From Chelativorans sp. J32 (lineage in GTDB: Bacteria > Pseudomonadota > Alphaproteobacteria > Rhizobiales > Rhizobiaceae): a stretch of 64,000 nt of DNA. Location: contig NZ_JAEQ01000002.1 in assembly GCF_000518985.1 (NCBI RefSeq), forward strand, positions 248,001 through 312,000, in the 5' to 3' direction. The first letter of the stretch is position 1; each line of letters opens with the position of its first letter. This document shows positions 37,487-49,644 of the stretch, piece by piece. The notes under the pieces were generated by a model. The model did no database searches. It worked only from the letters and a program-made list of their open reading frames with translations, and had not been told where the DNA came from. The position numbers and the translations under genes were made by a program.

Positions 37487-38413
37487 ATGAAGAAGAAGCA
37501 TGTGGCCGTGCTTATGGGCGGTTTTTCGTCCGAAAGGCCCGTCTCGCTGTCTTCGGGTAATGCCTGCGCTGCTGCTCTGGAGGCGGAGGGCTACCGCGTT
37601 ACGCGCGTGGACGTCGCGCGCGACGTTGGGCGTGTGCTTGCCGAGTTGAAACCTGATGTGGCGTTCAACGCTTTGCATGGTCCTTTCGGTGAGGATGGTG
37701 CGATCCAGGGGGTGCTGGAATATCTCGGCATTCCTTACACTCACTCGGGCGTGCTTGCCTCTGCGCTGGCCATGGATAAGGATCTGGCCAAGATCGTTGC
37801 CATGTCTGCGGGTGTTCCTGTTGCTCCATCTCTGGTCTTGAGCCGGTTCGAGATCGGCAACGAACATCCGATGGAGCCGCCTTATGTGGTGAAGCCGGTT
37901 GCCGAAGGGTCGAGCTTCGGCGTCGTGATCGTTCGCGAGGGGCAGGCGAATCCTCCGCAGATTCTTGGGTCTGCCGAGTGGGTCTATGGCGACCGGGTTA
38001 TGGTTGAGCGCTATGTTCCCGGTCGCGAGCTTACCTGTGCGGTCATGGGCGATCGCGCTCTCGGGGTCTGTGAGATCGTCCCGCTCGGGCATAATTTCTA
38101 CGATTATGACTCGAAATACGAGCCGGGCGGCTCAAAGCACATTTGTCCTGCGGAACTTTCACCGAATATTTACCAAAAAATAGAAACATTAGCGCTTAGG
38201 GCACACCAGGCGATTGGCTGCCGGGGTGTTAGTCGTTCCGATTTCCGTTATGACGACCGGCTTCCCGGGGAGGAAGGGGTTGTCTGGCTGGAGATCAATA
38301 CGCAACCCGGTATGACGCCGACCTCCTTGGTGCCCGACATCGCCGCCCAGGCGGGGATCGATTTTGGGGCACTGTTGAGTTGGATGGTGGAGGACGCGTC
38401 TTGTTCGCGTTGA
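37487..38413 (+). CDS. ddl: D-alanine:D-alanine ligase Ddl
   Basis: A 308-residue ATP-grasp enzyme supplying D-Ala-D-Ala to MurF. Motifs: [47 protein letters not shown] (ATP lysine), [11 protein letters not shown] and [18 protein letters not shown] (metal ligands). Codon choice looks different from neighbours, with more T-ending codons and an A-rich stretch near 38165-38190. AAGGG lies nine bases before the ATG. Its 3' end overlaps ftsQ by 13 bases. Confidence 0.95.
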   Translation: MKKKHVAVLMGGFSSERPVSLSSGNACAAALEAEGYRVTRVDVARDVGRVLAELKPDVAFNALHGPFGEDGAIQGVLEYLGIPYTHSGVLASALAMDKDLAKIVAMSAGVPVAPSLVLSRFEIGNEHPMEPPYVVKPVAEGSSFGVVIVREGQANPPQILGSAEWVYGDRVMVERYVPGRELTCAVMGDRALGVCEIVPLGHNFYDYDSKYEPGGSKHICPAELSPNIYQKIETLALRAHQAIGCRGVSRSDFRYDDRLPGEEGVVWLEINTQPGMTPTSLVPDIAAQAGIDFGALLSWMVEDASCSR

Positions 38414-39300
38414 CCTCGGTAGGGAAAGGGCGCTTCGGCGAGGCTGGCATCGTGCTGCCGCGGTGGCTGCGCAAGCCTGCGCGCATGATGCAGCGTCTGC
38501 GGTTGGGCGAGAAGCGGCTTCCGCCATTTGCTGCGACCGGGGTAAGTCTGGCTCTGTTCATGGCGACCGGCATCTACGGTGTTATCGAGGGTGGTCATTC
38601 GGAAGAGGTGCTGAAGGCGGTCACCTCCCGGGTCGGCTTTGCGATCAATGATGTGGAGGTCGCCGGAAATCGGGAATCCTCCGAGATCGATGTGCTTCAG
38701 CAAGTGGGCCTCGATGGTTGGACGTCGATGGTGGGCTTCGACGTGCGCGAGGCCAGGCAGCGCATATCCGAGCTTCCCTGGGTCGAGAGCGTAGCCGTCC
38801 GCAAGGTTTATCCCTCGACGCTTGCGATCGAGATGGTCGAGAAGAAGCCATTCGCCCTTTGGCAGCAGGGCAGCCAGATTTCCATCATCGAAGAAGATGG
38901 CGAGGTGATCGCTCCCTTCTCCGGTGGTCGTCATGCGTCGCTCCCGCTCGTCATTGGCGAGGGCGCCGACAAGACTGGCCCGCAATTCATTTCGCAAGTC
39001 GAGAGGGTGCGGGGACTTCAAGGGCGCGTGAAGGCTTATATCCGCGTGGCCGACCGGCGGTGGGATCTGCGGCTCGACAACGGCGTCACGATCAAATTGC
39101 CGGAGAAGGGCGTGGAGACGGCGCTGGCTGAAGTCTCACGGCTCGATGCGGAATATTCGCTCCTTTCCCGCGATATTACAGCGGTTGATCTCAGACTGTC
39201 GGACCGGTTGACGGTGGCGCTCGCCCCGGAGGCTGCCGAGATGCGCAAGAAAGAGTTCGAAGAGATGGAGCGGAAGCGCAAGAAGGGAGCCCGCACATGA
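38401..39300 (+). CDS. ftsQ: Cell division protein FtsQ
   Basis: A 299-residue bitopic protein linking FtsL/FtsB to the divisome. It has a cytoplasmic tail, a membrane helix near residues 45-62 ([19 protein letters not shown]), a POTRA domain starting [18 protein letters not shown], and the beta domain with [31 protein letters not shown] choose TTG 38401, inside the end of ddl, because GGAGG (38389-38393) sits seven bases before it and translation then begins [10 protein letters not shown], like other rhizobial FtsQ. A TTG at 38380 is an alternative without such a site. Confidence 0.9.
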   Translation: MFALTSVGKGRFGEAGIVLPRWLRKPARMMQRLRLGEKRLPPFAATGVSLALFMATGIYGVIEGGHSEEVLKAVTSRVGFAINDVEVAGNRESSEIDVLQQVGLDGWTSMVGFDVREARQRISELPWVESVAVRKVYPSTLAIEMVEKKPFALWQQGSQISIIEEDGEVIAPFSGGRHASLPLVIGEGADKTGPQFISQVERVRGLQGRVKAYIRVADRRWDLRLDNGVTIKLPEKGVETALAEVSRLDAEYSLLSRDITAVDLRLSDRLTVALAPEAAEMRKKEFEEMERKRKKGART

Positions 39301-40610
39301 GTTGGCTCCTTGGCAATCGCGGGGCGGCCCAGCGCTCAGGCATCATCACGGTGCTCGATGTGGGATCGAGCAAAGTGTCGTGCATCATCGCCAAACTGCT
39401 GCCCGACGAAAATATGCGCGCGCTGCCCCATCGCACGCACCGCATCAGGGTTGTGGGCATCGGCCATCAGAAGTCCCAAGGCGTCAAGTCCGGCGTGGTT
39501 GTCGACCTTGATCGCGCGGAGCAGGCCATCCGGCTTGCCGTAGATGCCGCCGAGAGAATGGCCGGGCTGACGGTGGATTCGCTCATCGTCAACGTATCGG
39601 CAGGGCGTATTCGTAGCGAGACCTCTACGGCGACGATCAATCTCGGCGGCCACGAGGTGGCGAATGCCGATATCGCGCGTGTCCTGCTTGCAGGAGCGCG
39701 TCAGGCCTTGCGCGCCGAGCGTGAGGTGGTGCACTCCCTCGCGGTCGGCTTCTCGCTCGATCTCGAGCGCGGCATCCGCGATCCGCGGGGCATGATGGGC
39801 GATACGCTCGGAGTCGACATGCACGTCGTTACTGCCGACGCGGTGCCGCTCAGAAATCTCGAATTGTGCATCAACCGTGCGCATCTCTCGGTCGAGCGCA
39901 TGGTCGCGACGCCCTATGCCAGCGGGCTGGCAGCCCTGGTGGACGACGAAGCGGAAATGGGCGCTGCCTGCATCGACATGGGCGGCGGCACGACGACCAT
40001 GTCGGTCTTCGTCGAAGGAAAGTTCGTCCATGCCGACGCGATTCCGGTGGGCGGCAATCACGTGACCATGGATCTGGCACGCGGCCTTTCCATTCGGCTC
40101 GATGATGCGGAGCGCCTTAAGGTGATGCATGGCTCGGCGCTGCCGGCCAGCGCTGCCGATGATCGCGAAATGGTGTCGGTCCAGCCCATCGGTGGCGACG
40201 AAATGGACGAGCCGTTGCAGGTCCCGCGTTCGGTGATGACCCGCGTTGTTCGGGCGCGGGTCGAGGAGACCTTGGAGCTGGTGCGGGATCGGCTCAATCG
40301 TTCAGGTTATGGCGCCCTTGTCGGGCGCCGCGTGGTGCTCACGGGCGGCGCAAGCCAGCTCGCGGGTTTGCCGGAGGCCGCCCGGCGGCTTCTGGGACGG
40401 AATGTTCGCCTCGGTCGGCCTCTTGGTGTTGCCGGCCTGCCTGAGGCGGCAAAGGGGGCAGCTTTCGCGGCTCCCGTCGGCCTCTTGATCTATCCGCAGG
40501 TTGCGGAATTCGAGAGTCGGGCGGCGGCAAAGGGCGGCCTATTCATGCGCTCCACAGGGACCGGGGGCAGGTTCCAGCGTGTCGGACAGTGGTTGCGAGA
40601 TAGTTTTTGA
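39297..40610 (+). CDS. ftsA: Cell division protein FtsA
   Basis: A 437-residue actin-fold ATPase that anchors FtsZ to the membrane. Nucleotide-binding motifs are TVLDVGSSKVSCII and AACIDMGGGTTTMSVF; the adenosine loop is VVLTGGASQLAGL. The C-terminal amphipathic helix RFQRVGQWLRDSF serves as membrane-targeting sequence. Start overlaps ftsQ by four bases. Confidence 0.95.
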   Translation: MSWLLGNRGAAQRSGIITVLDVGSSKVSCIIAKLLPDENMRALPHRTHRIRVVGIGHQKSQGVKSGVVVDLDRAEQAIRLAVDAAERMAGLTVDSLIVNVSAGRIRSETSTATINLGGHEVANADIARVLLAGARQALRAEREVVHSLAVGFSLDLERGIRDPRGMMGDTLGVDMHVVTADAVPLRNLELCINRAHLSVERMVATPYASGLAALVDDEAEMGAACIDMGGGTTTMSVFVEGKFVHADAIPVGGNHVTMDLARGLSIRLDDAERLKVMHGSALPASAADDREMVSVQPIGGDEMDEPLQVPRSVMTRVVRARVEETLELVRDRLNRSGYGALVGRRVVLTGGASQLAGLPEAARRLLGRNVRLGRPLGVAGLPEAAKGAAFAAPVGLLIYPQVAEFESRAAAKGGLFMRSTGTGGRFQRVGQWLRDSF

Positions 40611-40673
40611 CGGGGGAAGAGCCATTAACACCGCAGCGGCGAGGCAGCGGGCAAGGCGGAAAGGACCAGGATT

Positions 40674-42338
40674 ATGACCATCAATCTGAAAAAGCCGGAC
40701 ATTACCGAGCTTAAGCCGAGAATCACCGTCTTCGGCGTTGGGGGCGGAGGCGGTAACGCAGTCAACAACATGATCACCTCGGGGCTTCGCGGGGTGGAGT
40801 TCGTCGTGGCGAATACCGACGCGCAGGCGCTGACCATGTCGAAGGCCGAGCGGATCATCCAGCTTGGTGCGCATGTCACCGAGGGGCTGGGCGCCGGGTC
40901 CCAGCCCGAAGTCGGCCAGGCCGCTGCCGAGGAATGCATCGACGAGATCCTGGACCATCTCTCGAACACGCATATGTGCTTCGTCACTGCCGGCATGGGT
41001 GGCGGCACGGGCACGGGCGCAGCTCCGGTCGTTGCGCGCGCGGCACGTGAGAAGGGTATCCTGACCGTCGGCGTGGTGACGAAGCCGTTCCACTTCGAAG
41101 GGCAGCGCCGCATGCGGATCGCCGATTCCGGTATCGAAGAGCTCCAGAAGTGCGTCGATACGCTGATCGTGATCCCCAACCAGAACCTCTTCCGGATCGC
41201 CAACGACAAGACCACTTTCGCCGACGCCTTCGCGATGGCGGACCAAGTGCTCTATTCGGGCGTGGCCTGCATCACGGATCTCATGGTGAAGGAAGGCCTG
41301 ATCAACCTCGATTTCGCGGACGTCCGCTCGGTCATGCGCGAGATGGGAAAGGCAATGATGGGCACGGGCGAGGCTTCCGGCGAGGGCCGCGCGATGGCGG
41401 CCGCAGAGGCTGCAATCGCCAACCCGCTTCTGGACGAGACCTCCATGAAGGGCGCGAGGGGCCTGCTGATCTCCATCACCGGCGGTCGCGACCTCACCCT
41501 GTTCGAGGTGGACGAGGCTGCGACCCGCATTCGCGAGGAAGTCGATCAGGATGCCAACATCATCCTGGGCGCCACCTTCGACGAGGAGCTGGAAGGCGTC
41601 ATCCGTGTCTCGGTCGTGGCCACCGGAATCGACAAGTCAGCGCATGATATCTCGTCGCCGCCTTCCGCGATCCGCCAGCCGCAGCGGCCCGTCCAGGTTC
41701 AGACGAAGCCTTCGGCCGGTTTCGAGACCCGCGCTCCTGCGCCGCAGCCGGTTGCCCAGGTCGCGCGCGAGACCCAGCCCGAAGCCCACGCGGACGCCCA
41801 TCACGAGATGGTTGCCGACGCTCTTCGCGTGGCGCAGGGCGGCGGAGGTGCGGCGACGGCGCATGCCATGGCTTTCCAGCCGCAGAGCAGGCTCTTCAAG
41901 CCGGCGGCTCCGGCGCCGGAAGCCGTCGTGCGGCCAGTACCCGTCGCACAACCTCAGCCACAGCCGCAGCCGGTCGCACATGTCGAACCCGCTCCTGCAC
42001 CGCGTATGCCGCGCGTGGAAGACTTCCCGCCGGTGGTTCAGGCCGAGCTTCAGGCCGGTGCTGCGCGCGCCGTCCCGGAGCAGGAGGACCGTGGTCCGAT
42101 GGGTTTGCTCAAGCGCCTGACCACGGGTCTGTCACGCCGTGAGGACGACAGCCATTCCGCTCAGGCCCCGGAGCCGCGTTTGCGCCAGCCCGATCCGCGC
42201 CGCGCCGCCGCGGAAAGCAACATTTACGCGCCGCGCAGGGGGCAGCTTGACGATCAGGGCCGTGTGATGCAGCAGCGGCCGGCCCAGGAAGACGATCAGC
42301 TTGAGATCCCTGCCTTCCTGCGCCGACAGGCGAACTGA
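40674..42338 (+). CDS. ftsZ: Cell division GTPase FtsZ
   Basis: A 554-residue tubulin-like GTPase forming the Z-ring. The GTPase domain (about 13-320) has [15 protein letters not shown], the tubulin signature [16 protein letters not shown] and the T7 loop [12 protein letters not shown] long disordered linker of about 200 residues rich in Pro, Ala and Gln is typical of Rhizobiales FtsZ1. The conserved C-terminal peptide [12 protein letters not shown] binds FtsA. AGGA lies upstream of the ATG. The 63-base gap after ftsA and the terminator after it make it the end of the coupled run. Confidence 0.97.
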   Translation: MTINLKKPDITELKPRITVFGVGGGGGNAVNNMITSGLRGVEFVVANTDAQALTMSKAERIIQLGAHVTEGLGAGSQPEVGQAAAEECIDEILDHLSNTHMCFVTAGMGGGTGTGAAPVVARAAREKGILTVGVVTKPFHFEGQRRMRIADSGIEELQKCVDTLIVIPNQNLFRIANDKTTFADAFAMADQVLYSGVACITDLMVKEGLINLDFADVRSVMREMGKAMMGTGEASGEGRAMAAAEAAIANPLLDETSMKGARGLLISITGGRDLTLFEVDEAATRIREEVDQDANIILGATFDEELEGVIRVSVVATGIDKSAHDISSPPSAIRQPQRPVQVQTKPSAGFETRAPAPQPVAQVARETQPEAHADAHHEMVADALRVAQGGGGAATAHAMAFQPQSRLFKPAAPAPEAVVRPVPVAQPQPQPQPVAHVEPAPAPRMPRVEDFPPVVQAELQAGAARAVPEQEDRGPMGLLKRLTTGLSRREDDSHSAQAPEPRLRQPDPRRAAAESNIYAPRRGQLDDQGRVMQQRPAQEDDQLEIPAFLRRQAN

Positions 42339-42368
42339 AGATAACGCATTGTAACAGCGTGGGAGAGA

Positions 42369-42391
42369 ACGGGCGCTCAAGCGCCCGTTTT
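42369..42391 (+). terminator. Rho-independent terminator after ftsZ
   Basis: ACGGGCGCT (42369-42377) pairs with AGCGCCCGT (42380-42388) and is followed by TTTTCGTCT. It marks the 3' end of the dcw transcript and implies that lpxC has its own promoter. Confidence 0.85.
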
Positions 42392-42517
42392 CGTCTCAGA
42401 AAAAGCTTTGGAAACAAAGGATTGGTGCTGGTGGGCGAATCGTCTGACCGGTAACAAAGGGTAAAAAACCGTGATTTGGCCTGCGCCTGCCGCATCACTA
42501 TCTTCCTGCTGATTCCG

Positions 42518-42543
42518 GGCAGGGTGCCTATAGCAGGCCTGCC
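42518..42543 (+). other. Hairpin in the lpxC leader
   Basis: GGCAGG (42518-42523) pairs with CCTGCC (42538-42543), with an inner TGC/GCA pairing around CTATA. It lies 24 bases before the first possible lpxC start codon. Whether it controls translation or is an incidental hairpin cannot be told. The rest of 42392-42566 shows no gene. Confidence 0.3.
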
Positions 42544-42566
42544 GACGTACAGAGCCGGCCGAAGAG

Positions 42567-43550
42567 ATGAACAACAGGCAAAGGCTGTGGGCAAGCTTGC
42601 TGGGGGTAGATTTGTTGGAATATCAGACGACTCTCAAGTCGCGACTTATGCTGTCCGGTGTGGGTGTCCATACGGGCAAGGCAGTCTCCATCCATTTCAG
42701 CCCGGCTGATGCCGACACCGGTGTCGTCTTCCAGCGCACCGATAAAGGGGCCTCCGGGAAGCTCATCCGCGCCTTGGCGTCGGAAGTGGGTGCCACGGAT
42801 CTTTGCACCGGCCTAGGAGACGTGGCGGGTGACCATGTCGCAACCGTCGAGCATCTCATGGCGGCCCTGCTCGGCATGGGCATCGACAATGTCGCCATAG
42901 AGATCGATGGTCCTGAAGTGCCCATCATGGACGGCAGTGCCTCCGCCTTTGTCGAGGCTTTCGCTCAGGCTGGCATCGCCCAGCTTTCCGAGAAGCGCCG
43001 CTATATCCGCATCGTAAAGCCCGTTCGTTTCGAATCAGGCAGTTCGTGGGCCGAGTTTCAGCCCTATGACGGCACGCGCTTCGAGGTGGAGATCGATTTC
43101 GAAAGCCCGGCCATCGGACGGCAATCCTTTGCCACGGATTTCACGCCGGAGATCTTCGCCCGTGAAATCGCGCGCGCCCGCACCTTCGGCTTCATCAAGG
43201 ATGTCGAGCGTCTCTGGGCCGCTGGCTATGCACTCGGTTCCTCGCTCGAGAACTCCGTGGTGATCGGTGAGGATCATCGGGTCATCAACATGGAGGGCCT
43301 GCGCTATCCCAACGAATTCGTCCGCCATAAGATGCTGGACGCGGTGGGCGACCTGGCGTTGGCCGGTGCGCGCTTTATCGGCTGTTTCCGCTCTTACCGC
43401 GGGGGCCACCGCGTCAATGCGGCGGCACTTCGCCTTCTGCTCACGGACCGTTCGGCGTTCGAAATCGTGGAGGCCACCCGGCGAGGCCGCGGGCGCGGCG
43501 CAGAGATGATCGCAGTCAACGCGCCGCTCTACGCACCCTGGGTGCTGTAG
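42567..43550 (+). CDS. lpxC: UDP-3-O-acyl-N-acetylglucosamine deacetylase LpxC
   Basis: A 327-residue zinc deacetylase, the committed step of lipid A synthesis. Motifs: YQTTLKSRLMLSGVGVHTGK, the zinc His in HVATVEHLMAALLGMG, DGPEVPIMDGSA, and RHKMLDAVGDLALAG with the other two ligands. Two starts are possible: ATG 42567, and TTG 42612 which lies just after GGGGGTAGA and begins directly with the conserved LLEYQ. The 15 N-terminal residues of the longer form are not obviously conserved. Confidence 0.93.
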   Translation: MNNRQRLWASLLGVDLLEYQTTLKSRLMLSGVGVHTGKAVSIHFSPADADTGVVFQRTDKGASGKLIRALASEVGATDLCTGLGDVAGDHVATVEHLMAALLGMGIDNVAIEIDGPEVPIMDGSASAFVEAFAQAGIAQLSEKRRYIRIVKPVRFESGSSWAEFQPYDGTRFEVEIDFESPAIGRQSFATDFTPEIFAREIARARTFGFIKDVERLWAAGYALGSSLENSVVIGEDHRVINMEGLRYPNEFVRHKMLDAVGDLALAGARFIGCFRSYRGGHRVNAAALRLLLTDRSAFEIVEATRRGRGRGAEMIAVNAPLYAPWVL

Positions 43551-43723
43551 ACCGTTCTCCTGTGGATTGTGCGCATAATCGGGTTTCAATTCACAGGCAT
43601 GGGCGAACTGTCTGGTATTTCGCCACAAAAATGTGCCAATAGCGCCTGATAGCGTTGCCGCGTCTTTGCTTTCTGCATATGACTGCACATCTTGGTTCCG
43701 CCATCCAAAGGAACGGACTGCGA

Positions 43724-44590
43724 ATGTTTTTGACACGCCCTGCCAGCAGTTTCCGCCGGCCCCGGCCTCATGCGCTGGCTTTTGCGGCGATCGCCGCTCC
43801 CCTTTTGCTGGCTGGTTGCAACGCGGAGAAGGATTTGGATCTCTCGACCTATGTCGAGCAGACCGAGCCTGCCGACGTGCTTTACAACCAAGGCTTGGCA
43901 AATCTGAATGCCGGCCGCATGAGAGAGGCCGTTGCCAAGTTCGAGGCGGTCGATCGGCAGCATCCCTATTCGGAGTTCGCCCGCAAGGCGCTCATCATGA
44001 ACACCTTTGCCAATTATCGGCAAGGCAAGTACACGGATGCGATCAACGCCGGTAAGCGTTACGTAACGCTCTATCCCACCAGCGAAGATGCGGCCTATGC
44101 TCAATATCTCGTCGGCCTGAGCTATTTCCGCCAGATCAAGGACGTGACGCAGGATCAGCGTGAGGCGCGCCTGACGATCGAGACCATGCAGCAGGTGGTC
44201 GATGTCTGGCCTGACTCGGAATATGTGGCGGACGCACAGGCGAAGATCCGCTTCGCGCGCGACCAGCTTGCCGGCAAGGAGATGCAAGTTGGCCGCTATT
44301 ATCTTGAGCGGCGCGAATATATCGCTGCGATCCGCCGCTTCCGCGGCGTGGTCGAGAATTACGGCAATACGCGTCACGTCGAAGAAGCTTTGGCACGCCT
44401 GGTAGAAGCCTATCTCGCCATGGGCATCGCTTCCGAAGCGCAGACCGCGGCCGCTGTCCTCGGCCACAATTTCCCGGACAGCCAGTGGTACAAGGATTCC
44501 TACGCGCTTCTGCAATCCGGTGGCCTTGAGCCGCGGGAAGACAAGGGCTCCTGGATCTCCAGAGCCGCTTCGGTCATTACGGGGGGCTAG
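43724..44590 (+). CDS. bamD: Outer-membrane protein assembly factor BamD
   Basis: A 288-residue lipoprotein with a long signal peptide ending in LLLAGC, followed by TPR-like repeats ([40 protein letters not shown] and [19 protein letters not shown] are repeat starts). BamD is the essential periplasmic partner of BamA in outer-membrane protein insertion. ATG 43724 is chosen with AAGGA upstream; an in-frame ATG at 43679 would lengthen the signal unnaturally. recN starts 11 bases after the stop. Confidence 0.93.
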   Translation: MFLTRPASSFRRPRPHALAFAAIAAPLLLAGCNAEKDLDLSTYVEQTEPADVLYNQGLANLNAGRMREAVAKFEAVDRQHPYSEFARKALIMNTFANYRQGKYTDAINAGKRYVTLYPTSEDAAYAQYLVGLSYFRQIKDVTQDQREARLTIETMQQVVDVWPDSEYVADAQAKIRFARDQLAGKEMQVGRYYLERREYIAAIRRFRGVVENYGNTRHVEEALARLVEAYLAMGIASEAQTAAAVLGHNFPDSQWYKDSYALLQSGGLEPREDKGSWISRAASVITGG

Positions 44591-44601
44591 CGCCGGCGCC
44601 C

Positions 44602-46278
44602 ATGCTGTCGCACCTTTCGATCCGCGATATCGTCCTGATCGAACGGCTCGACATCGATTTTTCGGCCGGTCTCTCGGTGCTTACCGGTGAAACCGGCGCC
44701 GGCAAGTCGATCCTGCTTGATTCTCTCTCGCTCGCCCTGGGAGCTCGGGGCGATGCATCGCTTGTGCGGCACGGGGCGGAGCAGGGGCAGGTGACTGCCA
44801 TTTTCGACGTGCCGGTGATCCATCCGGCGCGCGAAATCCTGCGAGAGAATGCCATTGATGACGAAGGCGATATCATTCTAAGACGCACCCAGGCGGTGGA
44901 CGGCCGTACGCGTGTCTTCATCAATGATCAGCCGGCGAGCGTGGCTCTCATGCGCCAAGTGGGCCGGGCTTTGGTGGAAATTCACGGACAGCACGACGAA
45001 CGCGCTTTGGTGGATGCCTCCGCGCACCGGGAACTCCTGGATGCGTTCGGGGGGCTCGGCTCTCGTGTGAACGCCGTGCGCACGGCTTGGCGTGATTGGC
45101 GGCAGGCGGAGCAGGAGCTTGCACGCCACCGTGCCCGCGTGGAGGCAGCGGCACGCGAGGCCGATTTCCTTCGGGCGTCAGTGGAGGAATTGTCCAAGCT
45201 CGATCCGGAACCGGGCGAGGAGACGGAGCTCGCCGACGAGCGCGCGCGCATGATGCGCGCGGAGAAGATCGCGGCCGATATATCGGACGCGCAGGAAGTC
45301 TTGTCGGGGAACAATTCGCCCGTTCCGGCACTCGCAAGCCTCCTGCGTCGGCTTCAGCGCAAGTCCCAGGAGGCGCCGGGCCTGCTCGAAGAGATCGTCA
45401 CGTCGCTCGACGAGGCCCTCTTGTCGCTCGATGCCGCCCAAAGCGCCGTCGATGCCGCGATGCGGGCAAGCGAATATGATCCCGACCGTCTGGAAAAAGT
45501 GGAGGAGCGGCTGTTCGCGCTGCGCGCGGTCGCCCGGAAGCACAATGTGCAGGTGGACGACCTAGCAGCTTTGCGCGACCGGATGGATGCCGATCTTGCC
45601 GATCTCGACGCCGGTGGTGAAAGGCTCATTCTCCTGGAAAAGGAGGCGAAGGCTCGCCGTGCCGCTTACGACGATCTTGCGGCGCTTTTGTCGGAAGAAC
45701 GAAGGCGCACTGCCGAAGTGCTGGCTGATGCGGTGATGGCCGAGTTGCCGGCGCTGAAGCTGGAGCGAGCGCGCTTTATCGTGGAAATCCAGAGCGAGCC
45801 TGACGATCGCATGGAGGAGGGCATCGATCATGCCGAGTTCTGGGTTCAGACCAACCCCGGCACGCGGCCGGGCCCGATCATGAAAGTAGCCTCGGGCGGT
45901 GAGCTCTCGCGTTTCCTGCTTGCACTCAAGGTGGCCCTTGCCGATCGGGGTTCAGCCCCGACGCTGGTCTTCGATGAGATCGATACGGGCGTGGGGGGCG
46001 CAGTGGCGGATGCCATCGGCCAGCGCCTTGCACGTCTGGCAGAGCGAATCCAGGTGCTTTCCGTCACCCATGCGCCGCAGGTGGCCGCCCGTGCGAGCAC
46101 CCACTATCTGATCGCCAAGAATGGCGGCCATGACCGGGTGACCACCGGGGTTGCCGTCATGAACGCTGCCCAGCGACAGGAGGAGATCGCGCGCATGCTC
46201 GCCGGCGCCACGGTCACCGACGAGGCCCGCGCCGCCGCCGAACGCCTCCTGCGCGAGAACGCGGCACTGGCGGGGTAG
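44602..46278 (+). CDS. recN: DNA repair protein RecN
   Basis: A 558-residue SMC-like ATPase that helps double-strand break repair. Walker A GETGAGKSILLDSLSLALGA is near residue 30, a coiled-coil arm fills about 150-370, and the C-terminal lobe has SGGELSRFLLALKVAL (signature) and LVFDEIDTGVGGAVADAIG (Walker B). Length matches the family (about 553). It follows bamD closely and is probably co-transcribed with it; this bamD-recN-ligA order is common in rhizobia. Confidence 0.95.
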   Translation: MLSHLSIRDIVLIERLDIDFSAGLSVLTGETGAGKSILLDSLSLALGARGDASLVRHGAEQGQVTAIFDVPVIHPAREILRENAIDDEGDIILRRTQAVDGRTRVFINDQPASVALMRQVGRALVEIHGQHDERALVDASAHRELLDAFGGLGSRVNAVRTAWRDWRQAEQELARHRARVEAAAREADFLRASVEELSKLDPEPGEETELADERARMMRAEKIAADISDAQEVLSGNNSPVPALASLLRRLQRKSQEAPGLLEEIVTSLDEALLSLDAAQSAVDAAMRASEYDPDRLEKVEERLFALRAVARKHNVQVDDLAALRDRMDADLADLDAGGERLILLEKEAKARRAAYDDLAALLSEERRRTAEVLADAVMAELPALKLERARFIVEIQSEPDDRMEEGIDHAEFWVQTNPGTRPGPIMKVASGGELSRFLLALKVALADRGSAPTLVFDEIDTGVGGAVADAIGQRLARLAERIQVLSVTHAPQVAARASTHYLIAKNGGHDRVTTGVAVMNAAQRQEEIARMLAGATVTDEARAAAERLLRENAALAG

Positions 46279-46387
46279 GCCAACCGCATCGAACCGGTCA
46301 ATCTGTGGAGATCGATCGAGAATGGCAGGAGCGGTTGGTTGGGTTTCGTAAGCGCTTGAGCCACTCGCGTCAAAAGCCATATGGTAG

Positions 46388-48526
<2,139 letters not shown>

Positions 48527-48616
48527 GCTGTTTTATCAGCGCATCTCATCGATGCCTCAATGGAATTGATGTGACGGGTCAATCTGGCTGACCTATTTTC
48601 TGCGCGGGAGGTCCCC

Positions 48617-49342
48617 ATGAGCGCAGAGAGTCTTGCCGAGCCGCGACCGTCGAGCGAATTCCTCACCGGGGTAAGGGAGAGTGTCCCAATCGTCCTGGCG
48701 GTCGTGCCGTTCGGGCTGCTCTTTGGCGCGCTCGCGGTGGAGCACGGGCTTTCCCTTTTCCAGGCCGTATTGATGAGCGCCACGATTTATGCCGGCGCCA
48801 GCCAGATGGTCGGCATAGAATTGTTCAACGCTAACGTGGCGCCCTGGGTGGTCGTCTTATCGATCGTCTCGGTAAATTTTCGCCATGTTCTATATTCCGC
48901 GACCATTGGACGATATCTCGGCCACTGGACACCACTGCAGCGCGGCCTTGGCTTCTTTTTCCTCGTCGACCCTCAATTTGCGGAAACCGAGCGCCGGGCT
49001 GAGACCCACAGGCCGCTCACGTTCGCCTGGTATATGGGCGTTGCCCTGCCGGTTTATGCTTGCTGGGTGATCGAGACTTGGCTAGGGGCAGTCTTTGGGC
49101 GCTTTATCCCGGATGCCCGCGAATTCGGTCTCGATTTCATCCTGCCCATCTATTTTCTTGCGATGGTCATGAGCTTTCGCAAGCGTCCTCTGTGGCTGGC
49201 GGTCGTCGGGGTCAGCGCCATTGCTTCAATTGTCTCCTACCGGACAATTGGCTCCCCATGGCACGTTCCGATCGGCGCACTTGCCGGCGTGATGCTCGGA
49301 GCTGCCGTTGTCCCGGCCGCCACGGAGGAGGATCGGCATTGA
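48617..49342 (+). CDS. azlC: AzlC-family branched-chain amino-acid exporter, large subunit
   Basis: A 241-residue membrane protein with about seven helices and the AzlC signatures [32 protein letters not shown] and VNFRHVLYSATIGRYL. AzlC with AzlD (YgaZ-YgaH) exports valine and related amino acids. GGGAGG precedes the ATG. Its stop overlaps the TTG start of azlD. Confidence 0.9.
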   Translation: MSAESLAEPRPSSEFLTGVRESVPIVLAVVPFGLLFGALAVEHGLSLFQAVLMSATIYAGASQMVGIELFNANVAPWVVVLSIVSVNFRHVLYSATIGRYLGHWTPLQRGLGFFFLVDPQFAETERRAETHRPLTFAWYMGVALPVYACWVIETWLGAVFGRFIPDAREFGLDFILPIYFLAMVMSFRKRPLWLAVVGVSAIASIVSYRTIGSPWHVPIGALAGVMLGAAVVPAATEEDRH

Positions 49343-49644
49343 GTGCCACAACCATCTTCTGGATCATCATCGCGGGCGCGATCTTTACTTATCTCACGCG
49401 GGCGGGGGGCCATTTCGTGCTGTCCCGCTTCGATCGGGTTCACCCGCGTGTCGAGGCGGGCCTCAACGCAGTGCCTGCGGCGGTGCTGACGACGCTCGTC
49501 GCGCCGGCCGCCATGGAAGGCGGCCCGGCGGAGATCGCGGCTCTTGTCGCCGGCGCAATCGTCTCGCTTCTGGGCGGCGGCGTCATGTCGATCTTCTTCT
49601 CTGGCGCCGCCGTGCTGATCGCCTTGCGGCACCTTCTCGGCTAG
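49339..49644 (+). CDS. azlD: AzlD-family branched-chain amino-acid exporter, small subunit
   Basis: A 101-residue protein with three to four helices (FWIIIAGAIFTYLTRAGGHF, NAVPAAVLTTLVAPAA, SLLGGGVMSIFFSGAAVLIAL). It starts at TTG 49339 overlapping the azlC stop (TTGA), with GGAGG about ten bases upstream; no ATG is available at a sensible place. AzlD completes the AzlCD exporter. Its TAG stop overlaps the stop codon of the convergent aminopeptidase gene through the shared CTAG. Confidence 0.88.
   Translation: MSATTIFWIIIAGAIFTYLTRAGGHFVLSRFDRVHPRVEAGLNAVPAAVLTTLVAPAAMEGGPAEIAALVAGAIVSLLGGGVMSIFFSGAAVLIALRHLLG

Noticed and set aside
49641-49644. Overlapping stop codons of azlD and the aminopeptidase gene as a special signal
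   Set aside because: CTAG contains a stop on both strands, so this is simply close convergent packing.
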